64,000 bases of DNA from Archangium sp. (GTDB lineage Bacteria > Myxococcota > Myxococcia > Myxococcales > Myxococcaceae), in assembly GCA_030695565.1 (NCBI GenBank), contig JAUYRZ010000111.1, forward strand, positions 34,302-98,301. Reading direction: 5' to 3'. The notes beneath the pieces are model-generated. The model was given only the letters and a program-made list of their open reading frames with translations, did no database searches and was not told the origin of the DNA. Positions 1 to 7,563 of the stretch are shown here, one piece after another; position 1 is the stretch's first letter; the number at the start of each line of letters is the position of its first letter. Position numbers and translations under genes: made by a program.

Positions 1-93
1 TCCGCTGCCGGTTCCCCCACCCACGGGCGGAGGTCCACAAGCGGCCACACTGAGCAGCGCGAGCAACAGTTTCGAATGTTTGAGCGTGGTCAT
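1..93 (-). CDS. Lipoprotein, 5' end only (gene runs off the window)
   Basis: Thirty-one codons are visible from an ATG. They encode a short basic N-terminus (Thr-Thr-Leu-Lys-His-Ser-Lys), a leucine/alanine-rich hydrophobic core and a lipobox VAAC at residues 16-19, followed by a Gly/Pro-rich linker (GPPPVGGGTGSG). This is a type II (lipoprotein) signal peptide, so the product is probably lipid-anchored in the envelope. The rest of the protein lies outside the window and no function can be given. It is divergent from the large coiled-coil gene to the right, with about 150 bp between the chosen start codons. Confidence 0.6.
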   Translation of the reverse strand, partial: MTTLKHSKLLLALLSVAACGPPPVGGGTGSG

Positions 94-241
94 GGGGGCC
101 TGGAACACTAGACACGACGGCCACTCAAAACAGAAAGGCGACAACCGCCTCAGCAGCAGCCTTCGGGGGCTCCGCCGAAAGGAGGGAGGGTCGGTGCGCG
201 ATGTAAGCGAAGCGTTGAGATCGGCCGCGGATCGGCCGACC

Positions 242-3205
242 ATGCGTTCCATGTCGCCCTTCGTCTTGCTGGTCCTCCATCAGGTCGCGCCGTGCCCCGT
301 TCCTCCCGTGCATTCTCCCGAGGCCATTCAGTTCGCGGTGCAGCGCGACCGTGACCTGGTGACGGCGTTGGATCGCGCGTTGACCTGTCGGCAAGGCGGC
401 GGCGACTGCTCCGCCGAGGTCGCCCAGTGCACCACCACGCTCAAGGGCAACGCCGAGGCCGAGAGCGGCTTCGATGAAGCGCCTTACCTGGCGGATCTCG
501 AGAGCCCGTACCGCGGGGAGATCTTCGCGCCGACCCGCATCTGGGTTCCCGGCACGCCCCTCACGGCGACGCGCTGCCCTGCTTCTTTGTTGGCGCTGCG
601 TGACCTGCTGGGTCAGGCCAGCGATCGACAAGCCCGCCGCGCGTCGTTGTCACGCGAGTACGTGTCATACGTGGGCTGGGCGAAGGACGCGCAGGATCGC
701 TGCTCCACGGGGCCGGCGCTTTCTCCGACTGATCTGCAGGCGCGTACGGCGAGCTCCGCGGTGATGAACGCCGAGCGTGAACGTGCGCTGGCCGCCGAGG
801 CCCGCAGCCTGAGCGCCGCTGCGGAGACCGCGCGCATCACCGCCGAAACGTGGGCGAAGGAGCAGAAGGTGGCCGCTGATCAGGCGCGCGCTCGTGCCGA
901 TGCCGCCAAACAGGAGCAGCTCTCGGCGGAAGAGACGGGCCGCCGTGAACGGGAAGCCGCCGAAGCCGCCACCCGCGCTGCCGAGGCCGCTGACAAGGCA
1001 CGCGTCGCCGCTGAGCTCGAGGCCGCGCGCACCCGCGATCAAGCCGCCGCCTCACGCAAGCTCGCCGCCGACGCGACGAAGCGGCAGCTCTCCGCTGAAG
1101 AGCGCACCGCCCGCGAGAAGGCGGCCAGTGAAGATGCCACCCGGGCTGCCGCGGCCGCCTTGAAGTCGGCAGAAGCCGCGGAGGCCGAAGCGAATCGTCA
1201 GAAGGAGCAGGCGCAGGCCGCCCGGCGCATCGCCGTCGACGCCACCGAAGCCAAACGGGCCGCCGAGCTGGTCGCCGTCCGCGAGAAGGACGCCGCCGAG
1301 GCCGCCGTGCGCACCGCCGAAGAAGCCGTGCGCGCGAAGGAGAAGGCGCAGCAGCAGGCCTCCGCTGATTCCGTGCGCGCCGCCGAGGCGCTCAAGGCCA
1401 CCGAGCTGGCGCTGGCAGATCAACGCACCGCAGAAGCCGCCGCGAAGACCGCGCGCGAATCGTCGGAAGCCGCCCAGCGCCAACTCGCCGAAGCGCGCAA
1501 GGGTCAGACCACCGCGCAGGAGCAAGCCCGGCTGGAGACCGCCAACGCCCAGGCCGCCAAGCTCGCCGCCGAAGAGGCCACCAACAAGAAGGTGCAGGCC
1601 GAGACCGCTGCGGCGCAGGCCGAGACCACCCGTCAGCAGATGGAAGCGTTGGTGAAGCAGGAGCAGGACGCCGCGCAGGAAGCCACCCGCCGCACCGAAG
1701 ACGCCGCGCGCGGCAAGCTCACGGCGCAGCAGCGGCTCCAGCGCGAGAAGCAGCTCAGCGAAGCGGCGAAGAAGACCGCCGAAGAAGCAGCGGCCGCGCA
1801 GAAGGAAGCCGAAGCGAAGGTGGAAGCCGAGACCGTCGCGACCCGAGAAGCCCAGCGCCTGGCGGAGGAAGCGAAGGCGGCGCAGCTCTCGGCGCAGGAG
1901 CGGGCCGACAAAGAACGCGCTTCAGCCGAGGCGGCGCGGCAGGCAGCGCAGGCGTCGCTTCAGGCGAAGCTGGCCGCGGAGGCTCAGGTGCAGAAGCAGC
2001 GCGCGGCGACCGAAGCGAACAAGCGCCTCATCGAAGAGGCTGGGCTCAAGAAGCTCAGCGCCGAACAACGCGCCAAGCAGGAGCAGGAAGCCGCCGCCGA
2101 CGCCAAACACCGCGCGGAAGCCGCCACCGCGGCACGTGAAGCTGCCGAGAAACAGCTGGGTGAAGAGCAGGAGCGTGCGCGGGTGGCCCGTTCGGCAGCC
2201 GAAGCCTCGGACCTCGCCAGCAAGCAGGCGCAAGAGCGCTACGAGAAGGAGAAAGCGGCCGCTGAGCTGGCCGAGCTCAAGGCGCGTGAAGCGGTGGTGC
2301 AGGCCGCTCGCGAGAAAGAAGCGCGTGAAAAGCAGGAGAGCGCGGACGCGAAGGCGGCGGAGGACCGCAAGTTCGTCGACGCGCGCGAGGCGAAGAAGGC
2401 CGAGCTGCGCAAGCAGAAGCGCACCCTGGTGAGCACCGCCGAGGAGAACTACCAGCAGGCCCTCGAGGTCGCGAACCGCGCGAAGAACGCGGCCTCTGCC
2501 GCGGTGGCGCAGAACCCGGGCGGGGCAGGGGAGTTGGTGAAGGTCGCCGCCGACAGCCAGCTCGCCTTGCAGGCGGCCGATCGCGCTCGGGTGGAAGCGC
2601 GGCAGAACGCCGACGCCATCTACGTGGACGACAGCGATGAACGCTCGAGCGGCTCGGTGGGCATCACCGCGGGCGCCGGCTTCTTGCGCCTCAATGAAGG
2701 CAACATGCTGGGCGCGGCCGGTGGTGGTGCGTTCGGACTGCAGGGTGTGGCGCACCTCGGCTTCTGGTCCACCGCTCCGGCCCGTGGTCTCGCCAACGGC
2801 TTCGAGCTGCGGTTGTTGGGCCGGTTGTGGGGCTCGGCGGCTGCGGCGCCCGTCTTCTCCGTCGAGGGGCTGGTGACCGCGCGCTACTTCTTCGGTTTCT
2901 TCGGCGTGGGTCTGGCCGGTGACTTCCGCTTCATCGACTGGTCGGCGCAGAGCAAGTTGATCATCGGCGTGGGTCCGTCGGTCTCGGTGGCCTTCATCGA
3001 CAACCGCACCATGCGCCTGATGGTGGGCGCGCACTGGACACCCTTCATCTCGTCTGACTGGGGGCGGATCACCGGCGACCTCGAGTTCAGCTACAAGCTG
3101 TTCACGCTCTCGGTGGTGGCCGGTCGCGCCTCCGATGGCCCGCTCGAAGCGCAACGCAGCGGCTTCTTCGTGGGCGCCTTCGCCGGCATCCGCCTCGCCT
3201 GGTAG
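242..3205 (+). CDS. Giant Ala/Glu-rich coiled-coil protein with C-terminal beta-barrel-like domain
   Basis: About 987 residues. A weak N-terminal hydrophobic stretch (FVLLVL) suggests export. Residues about 30-160 form a globular N-domain with several cysteines. Residues about 170-790 are almost uninterrupted Ala/Glu/Lys/Arg/Gln heptads, a very long coiled coil like TolA or OmpA-linked stalks. The last 180 residues are Gly/aromatic-rich alternating strands ending in Trp, as in an outer-membrane beta-barrel. The reading frame is open back to a TTG at 80, but that start would overlap the divergent lipoprotein start, so ATG 242 (or 251) is preferred. The architecture suggests an outer-membrane-anchored structural filament; no function is known to me. 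Confidence 0.75.
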   Translation: MRSMSPFVLLVLHQVAPCPVPPVHSPEAIQFAVQRDRDLVTALDRALTCRQGGGDCSAEVAQCTTTLKGNAEAESGFDEAPYLADLESPYRGEIFAPTRIWVPGTPLTATRCPASLLALRDLLGQASDRQARRASLSREYVSYVGWAKDAQDRCSTGPALSPTDLQARTASSAVMNAERERALAAEARSLSAAAETARITAETWAKEQKVAADQARARADAAKQEQLSAEETGRREREAAEAATRAAEAADKARVAAELEAARTRDQAAASRKLAADATKRQLSAEERTAREKAASEDATRAAAAALKSAEAAEAEANRQKEQAQAARRIAVDATEAKRAAELVAVREKDAAEAAVRTAEEAVRAKEKAQQQASADSVRAAEALKATELALADQRTAEAAAKTARESSEAAQRQLAEARKGQTTAQEQARLETANAQAAKLAAEEATNKKVQAETAAAQAETTRQQMEALVKQEQDAAQEATRRTEDAARGKLTAQQRLQREKQLSEAAKKTAEEAAAAQKEAEAKVEAETVATREAQRLAEEAKAAQLSAQERADKERASAEAARQAAQASLQAKLAAEAQVQKQRAATEANKRLIEEAGLKKLSAEQRAKQEQEAAADAKHRAEAATAAREAAEKQLGEEQERARVARSAAEASDLASKQAQERYEKEKAAAELAELKAREAVVQAAREKEAREKQESADAKAAEDRKFVDAREAKKAELRKQKRTLVSTAEENYQQALEVANRAKNAASAAVAQNPGGAGELVKVAADSQLALQAADRARVEARQNADAIYVDDSDERSSGSVGITAGAGFLRLNEGNMLGAAGGGAFGLQGVAHLGFWSTAPARGLANGFELRLLGRLWGSAAAAPVFSVEGLVTARYFFGFFGVGLAGDFRFIDWSAQSKLIIGVGPSVSVAFIDNRTMRLMVGAHWTPFISSDWGRITGDLEFSYKLFTLSVVAGRASDGPLEAQRSGFFVGAFAGIRLAW
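902..2300 (+). repeat. 56-codon supra-repeat inside the coiled-coil gene
   Basis: Within the coiled coil a motif L-S/T-A-E/Q-E/Q-R, then R/K-E-K/R and an Ala-rich heptad run recurs every 168 bp (56 residues, eight heptads). The Ala codon of the motif falls at 926, 1094 and 1262, then again at 1724, 1892, 2060 and 2228. The gap between the two blocks, 462 bp (154 residues), equals 56+56+42, so one copy seems to have lost two heptads. The copies differ in codon choice, so this is an old, selected protein repeat and not a recent DNA tandem. Confidence 0.7.
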
Positions 3206-3233
3206 CGGTGCTTGTTCTGCTAGAACCATCGAC

Positions 3234-4988
3234 GTGAACGACCCGGAACCGCAGGCGACGCTTCACGATCCCGACGACACCGAGTCGGGGCTCAGCGGCA
3301 CTGCTTCAAGCCGCCCGGTGCGGCTGCTCGTCTTCTCCGGCGAGACCATCAGCAGCCATCCGCTCCTGCCGGGCAGCCACCTGGTCATCGGCCGCGCGGC
3401 CGAGTGTCAGATTCAAGTCGACGTGCCGGCGCTCTCCCGAAAACACGCGGAGATCCGCGGGGGGCCGCCGCTCACCGTGGAAGACCTGGGCAGCGCCAAT
3501 GGCACCCGGCTGCGCGGCGAGAAGCTGACGGCGGGCAATCGCGCCCGCCTGCGCGTGGGCGACGCCATCGAGATGGGCCCGCTCACCATCGTGGTGCAGC
3601 GCGACAAGGCCAACGTCGACGCGCGCCCCCGCCGGTTGTGGACCCACGGCTACTTCGAGGGCCGGCTGGAAGAAGAATGCGCGCGCGCCGAGGCCGCGGG
3701 CGTGCAGTTCACCGTGCTCCGCCTCAAGCTGCAGGGCACCTCGTCGCCGCAACTGGTGCAGGAGACGCTCGCCGCCCTGCTCGCGCCCACCGACGTCGTC
3801 GCCGCCTACGGACCCGGTGAGTACGAGGTCTTGATCTCCGGGAGCAGCCCCCAGCCGCTGATGCAGAAGCTCTCGGCCGCGCTCGACCAACGCGACGCGC
3901 ACGTGCTGATCGGCGCTGCGATCTACGGCAAAGACGGGCGCGATCCCGACGCGCTGCTCTTCGAGGCCAACCGCCGCGTCGAGCGGGAGCGGGCCACCAG
4001 TGAACGCATGGCGTACGGCCAGGTCTCGGTCAAAGGCGTCATCATCGATGATCCGCAGATGCGCGCGCTGCATGCGCTGGTGAAGAAGGTCGCGCAAGGC
4101 GACATCTCGGTGCTGCTGCTGGGCGAGACCGGGGTGGGAAAAGAAGTGTTCGCCGAAGCGCTGCACGCCGCTTCACCGCGCGCGGGCAAACCGTTTCAGA
4201 AGTTCAACTGCGCGTCGTTCACCGAGACGCTGCTGGAGAGCGAGCTGTTCGGTCACGAGAAGGGCGCGTTCACCGGCGCGGTGAAGGCGAAGCCGGGGCT
4301 CATCGAGAGCGCCAACGGCGGCAGCGTATTGCTCGACGAGGTCGGCGAGATGCCGCTCTCCACGCAGGTGAAGCTCCTGCGGGTGCTCGAGGCACGCGAG
4401 GTGATGCGGGTGGGTGACGTCCGCGCGCGGCCCATCGACGTGCGCTTCATCGCGGCCACGCACCGTGACCTCGAGGCGCAGGTGGCGAAGGGGAACTTCA
4501 GGCAAGACCTTTTCTTCCGGCTCAACGGCATCTCGCTGGTGATTCCCCCGCTGCGCGAGCGCATCGCGGAGCTGGAGAGCCTCGCCCGTCACTTCATCGC
4601 GCGGGCAGCGCGGCAGTTCGGCAAGAGCCCCGAGCCGACCCTCACGCCCGAGGCGCTGGCGCTGTTGCAGAACTACGCGTGGCCGGGGAATTTGCGCGAG
4701 CTGCGCAACATGTTGGAGCGCGCGGTGCTGCTGGCCAACGACCGGTTCCTGGGGCCCGATGATCTGCCCCTCGACAAGTTGAGCGCGACGCCGCTCACCC
4801 GGCCCGCCGGTGAAGTGCACCCGATGGTGGCGCCCGACGTGGAAGGTGAACGCGCGAAGGTGGTGGCCGCGCTCGAGTTGCATGGCGGCAACCAGACGCT
4901 GGCCGCGCGGGCGCTGGGCATCTCGAGGCGCACGATGCTCAACCGGCTCGACGCCTACGCCATCCCCAGACCCAGAAAGGGAAAGTGA
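3234..4988 (+). CDS. Sigma54-dependent transcriptional activator: FHA, GGDEF-like, AAA+, Fis HTH
   Basis: About 584 residues from a GTG; the frame is open upstream into the previous gene, but the FHA domain begins shortly after this start. Order: FHA domain about 30-122 (IGRAAECQIQ, SRKHAEI, SANGTRL); a degenerate nucleotidyl-cyclase (GGDEF-like) domain about 135-250, with YGPGEYEVLISG where GGDEF would lie; an AAA+ sigma54-interaction domain with Walker A GETGVGKE, the GAFTGA loop that contacts sigma54, and Walker B VLLDEVGE; and a C-terminal Fis-type HTH (LAARALGISRRTMLNRL). It should open sigma54 promoters when FHA binds a phosphothreonine partner. No target promoter is evident beside it. 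A dispersed hairpin repeat follows the stop. Confidence 0.93.
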   Translation: MNDPEPQATLHDPDDTESGLSGTASSRPVRLLVFSGETISSHPLLPGSHLVIGRAAECQIQVDVPALSRKHAEIRGGPPLTVEDLGSANGTRLRGEKLTAGNRARLRVGDAIEMGPLTIVVQRDKANVDARPRRLWTHGYFEGRLEEECARAEAAGVQFTVLRLKLQGTSSPQLVQETLAALLAPTDVVAAYGPGEYEVLISGSSPQPLMQKLSAALDQRDAHVLIGAAIYGKDGRDPDALLFEANRRVERERATSERMAYGQVSVKGVIIDDPQMRALHALVKKVAQGDISVLLLGETGVGKEVFAEALHAASPRAGKPFQKFNCASFTETLLESELFGHEKGAFTGAVKAKPGLIESANGGSVLLDEVGEMPLSTQVKLLRVLEAREVMRVGDVRARPIDVRFIAATHRDLEAQVAKGNFRQDLFFRLNGISLVIPPLRERIAELESLARHFIARAARQFGKSPEPTLTPEALALLQNYAWPGNLRELRNMLERAVLLANDRFLGPDDLPLDKLSATPLTRPAGEVHPMVAPDVEGERAKVVAALELHGGNQTLAARALGISRRTMLNRLDAYAIPRPRKGK

Positions 4989-4993
4989 AATGA

Positions 4994-5025
4994 GCTCTCC
5001 CTTCGGGAGGGTTGGGGTGAGGGGC
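4994..5025 (+). repeat. Dispersed hairpin/G-run repeat, copy at 3' end of the activator gene
   Basis: CTCTCCC-TTC-GGGAGGG hairpin followed by TTGGGGTGAGGGG, starting a few bases after the stop codon. The G-rich arm carries four G-runs (GGG, GGG, GGGG, GGGG). Same element as near 15.3, 18.8, 39.0, 41.7, 47.3, 55.9 and 60.35 kb. It may act as a transcript end or 3' stabiliser. Confidence 0.7.
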
Positions 5026-5146
5026 AAGTCAGCCTGGAGCGCCGGAACATCACGAGCGCCAGCAACAACATTGGCCACGCGCCACCGGTCGAGCACCCGC
5101 TGGTTCAGAAGCCCCTGCGCCCGTCACGACACACGTGAGCTGAAGG

Positions 5147-5596
5147 TCAGGTCAGGTTCATCAGGTCGGGCATGCGCCGGTGCATCTCCTCGGAGGTCAG
5201 CTGCTCGACCACCGCGCTGATGCTCCAGCGGTTGCCGCCCTGGTCTTTCACGGTCGCCGTTCGGTGCCCGTAGAGCTCGTCTTGAGGAGGGGAAATCGAC
5301 GTGGCGCCCGCCTGGAGCGCGCGTTGGTACACCGCGTCGACCGTCTCTTCGCCCGGCACGTAGTACGAAATGGAGATCGGCATCGCGTCGAGGCCGGGCC
5401 GAGCGTCGCCGATCATCAACACCGAATCACTGATCAACACTTCGGCGTGCGCGACGCTGCCCCCGGGCCCTTCGTAGCGATCGACCACCTTCGCGCCGAA
5501 CGCCTCTTCGAGGAAGGCGATCACCTTCGAGGCGTTGGGCACGATGGAGGCGGGGGTCAGGCTGTGGTGGCCTTCGGGTCGTGGATATCCGGCCAT
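5147..5596 (-). CDS. VOC family (glyoxalase/bleomycin-resistance-like) protein
   Basis: 149 residues from MAGYPRPEGHHSLTP, with a good ribosome-binding site (GGAGAG) just upstream; the longer upstream frame has none. The sequence fits the PhnB/YdfO-like branch of the vicinal oxygen chelate fold: SLTPASIVPNASKVIAFLEEAFG, then AHAEVLISDSVLMIGD and DQGGNRWSI near the end. These single-domain proteins bind a metal or small molecule; the substrate cannot be read from sequence. It is divergent from the methyltransferase gene, sharing a 94-bp intergenic region. Confidence 0.88.
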   Translation of the reverse strand: MAGYPRPEGHHSLTPASIVPNASKVIAFLEEAFGAKVVDRYEGPGGSVAHAEVLISDSVLMIGDARPGLDAMPISISYYVPGEETVDAVYQRALQAGATSISPPQDELYGHRTATVKDQGGNRWSISAVVEQLTSEEMHRRMPDLMNLT

Positions 5597-5690
5597 GATG
5601 CTCTCCTGCAGAAGAAAGAAATCTCCGACTGAGCAGGGCATAACCACCGCCCCCGTTGCGCAACACGGCCCGGCATGAACAGAACGGGTC

Positions 5691-6482
5691 ATGAAGGCGA
5701 CCGCGGCGAACGACAACCTGCCCGTAGACCCAGCGGCGGTCATCAGCGCCTTGTTGCGCAAGCGGGAGCCGGTCACCGACGAAGCCTTCGATTCCTTGCT
5801 CACCGAGCGGCCCCGCAAGAAGTCGCGCACCTACTGGTCGAGCGTGGAGGCAGCCCAGACCGCTTCCCGATTGCTGCGCGAAGCCGGGGCCACCCGCGTG
5901 CTCGATGCGGGTTCAGGCGTGGGCAAGTTCTGCGCGATCGCCTCGCTCGATTCTTCGCACCGGGTGTGGGGCGTCGAACGCCGCGAGGAGCTGGTGTTCG
6001 AGGCGCGACGGCTGGCCCAGCTGCTCGGCGCGGAGGTGGTGATCACCGAAGGCACGCTCGAGAAGGTCGACGCGAGCGAGTTCGACGGGTTCTATTTCTT
6101 CAACCCGTTCGGTGAGTACGTGGCGGCGGATGAAGATCGGTACGATCTCTCCAGCCCCCGGTCGTTCGACGCGTACATCCGCGATGCGCGCCTGGTGGAG
6201 CGCTGGTTGCGACAGGCGCCTCCCGGCACGGCGATGGTGACCTACAACGGCCTGGGGGGCCGCATCCCCGTGTCGTACCGGGTGCGTCACACCACGCACG
6301 TGCGCGACGACACCATGCGGTTGTGGGTCAAGGAGAAGCCCGACGACTCGCGCGAGGCGTACATCGAGATTGAAGAAGAGCTGATCACCGCCAGCGAGCT
6401 GGCCCGCATGGCTGCCGAGAATGGGGCGTGTTTTGCCGACAGCCCGCTGGTGCGCGAGCTCAGCACGCCCGCAGAAGACTGA
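5691..6482 (+). CDS. Class I SAM-dependent methyltransferase
   Basis: 263 residues. Motif I for S-adenosylmethionine binding is clear (VLDAGSGVGKFC), followed by the acidic residue after strand 2 (VWGVERREE), and FYFFNPFGEY sits where the catalytic D/N-P-P-Y/F loop of nucleic-acid or protein methyltransferases would be. The N-terminal 60 residues are helical and lysine/arginine-rich. The acceptor is unknown. The NPF motif could mean amino-group methylation, but that is inference. It stands alone between divergent and downstream genes. Confidence 0.8.
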   Translation: MKATAANDNLPVDPAAVISALLRKREPVTDEAFDSLLTERPRKKSRTYWSSVEAAQTASRLLREAGATRVLDAGSGVGKFCAIASLDSSHRVWGVERREELVFEARRLAQLLGAEVVITEGTLEKVDASEFDGFYFFNPFGEYVAADEDRYDLSSPRSFDAYIRDARLVERWLRQAPPGTAMVTYNGLGGRIPVSYRVRHTTHVRDDTMRLWVKEKPDDSREAYIEIEEELITASELARMAAENGACFADSPLVRELSTPAED

Positions 6483-6620
6483 AACTTCGGGAGAGGCAAG
6501 CCTGACCCGGCCCCCCCGCGAAGACTCGGCCAGAACCGCCCAGCACCCCGGGATCGTTCAGCCGCCTGAAGGTACGCAGGCTGCACTGACCGAACGCTCC
6601 CTTCTGTCTGAGCGCGCTCG

Positions 6621-7529
6621 ATGTTCCGACTCACCCTGCTGATCCTCGCCGGCAGCCTCCCCGGGTTCGCCGCCGAGCTCACCGATTCACCGCCGGTCGC
6701 GCCGCCCACTTCGAGCCGGTGTGCGCCTGCCATCGCCTGCGCAGCGCCGCTGCCCGCCTCCGAAGGCGTCACCGTGCTGGCGGGCTCCGATGGCCGCGAT
6801 GGTGATGGCCAGCTGGTGCACGCCGGCGAGATGTCCATCACCTACGATCTCGCCCAGAACGTGCAGTTCAACTTCGTGAGCAACACCCTGGTGCTGCCCG
6901 AGGCCACCCCGCTGCAAGCCAACGGCGTGCAGGCCGGGCTCAAGCTGTCCCTCATCGAAGAGAGCAGCTGGTGGCCCTCGAACGCCCTCTCGCTGCACCT
7001 CACCGTGCCCACCTGGGCCGGCGGCCAGAAGTGGGGCTTCGAAGGCTGGTGGTACTTCTCCAAGACGTTCGCCGCCGTGAAGGCCGCGCTGAACGTGATG
7101 GTGGCCGTCTCCGATTTGATGGGCAGGCCTGCACCTCAGGGCCTCACCACGATGACCATCTCCACCGGCCTCCGGCATGGCGTGGGTCTCTTCGGTGAGG
7201 CGTGGGCGACCTGGGGTCAGACGCAAGCGCGGCCTCCCGGCGCGGGCCTGTTCGCCGGGGTGAGCCTGGCGCTGGGCGATGCGTTCGTGCTCGATGTCGG
7301 CGGTGAAGTCGCGGTGCACCCGAATGGGCCCGTGCTGACCGTCTTCGGTGGGCTGACCTGGAGCCCGCGGTGGCGCCCACCCGCGTCCGAGCGGCCTGAA
7401 GTGCCTTCGACCCATGTCGTCGCCGCAGACCTCACGCCTGGGTTCGAGCTGATTTCGCTGACGCCTGATCCAGCTGATCTTCCTCTGAAAACAGAGTCGC
7501 TCTTCCGCACGGCCTCTTGGTCCAGGTGA
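6621..7529 (+). CDS. Outer-membrane beta-barrel-like protein
   Basis: 302 residues with a signal peptide (MFRLTLLILAGSLPGFAAE, cleavage probably after AA). The mature part is made of alternating amphipathic stretches rich in Gly, Trp and aromatic residues (GLKLSLIEESSWWPSN, LSLHLTVPTWAGGQKWG, GLRHGVGLFGEAWATWGQ), the pattern of an outer-membrane barrel of the MetA-pathway/transporter-like group. The last 70 residues lack strand character. Cargo unknown. It precedes the chemosensory operon by about 35 bp on the same strand, so it might share transcription with it. Confidence 0.7.
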   Translation: MFRLTLLILAGSLPGFAAELTDSPPVAPPTSSRCAPAIACAAPLPASEGVTVLAGSDGRDGDGQLVHAGEMSITYDLAQNVQFNFVSNTLVLPEATPLQANGVQAGLKLSLIEESSWWPSNALSLHLTVPTWAGGQKWGFEGWWYFSKTFAAVKAALNVMVAVSDLMGRPAPQGLTTMTISTGLRHGVGLFGEAWATWGQTQARPPGAGLFAGVSLALGDAFVLDVGGEVAVHPNGPVLTVFGGLTWSPRWRPPASERPEVPSTHVVAADLTPGFELISLTPDPADLPLKTESLFRTASWSR

Positions 7530-7563
7530 TGCACACAAGGGCTCCACCTCACCTGGAGATTCC

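Noticed and set aside
902..2300. Periodic DNA that could be taken for a tandem or CRISPR-like repeat.
   Set aside because: The period is protein-level (56 codons) with diverged codons inside a coding frame; no spacer structure.
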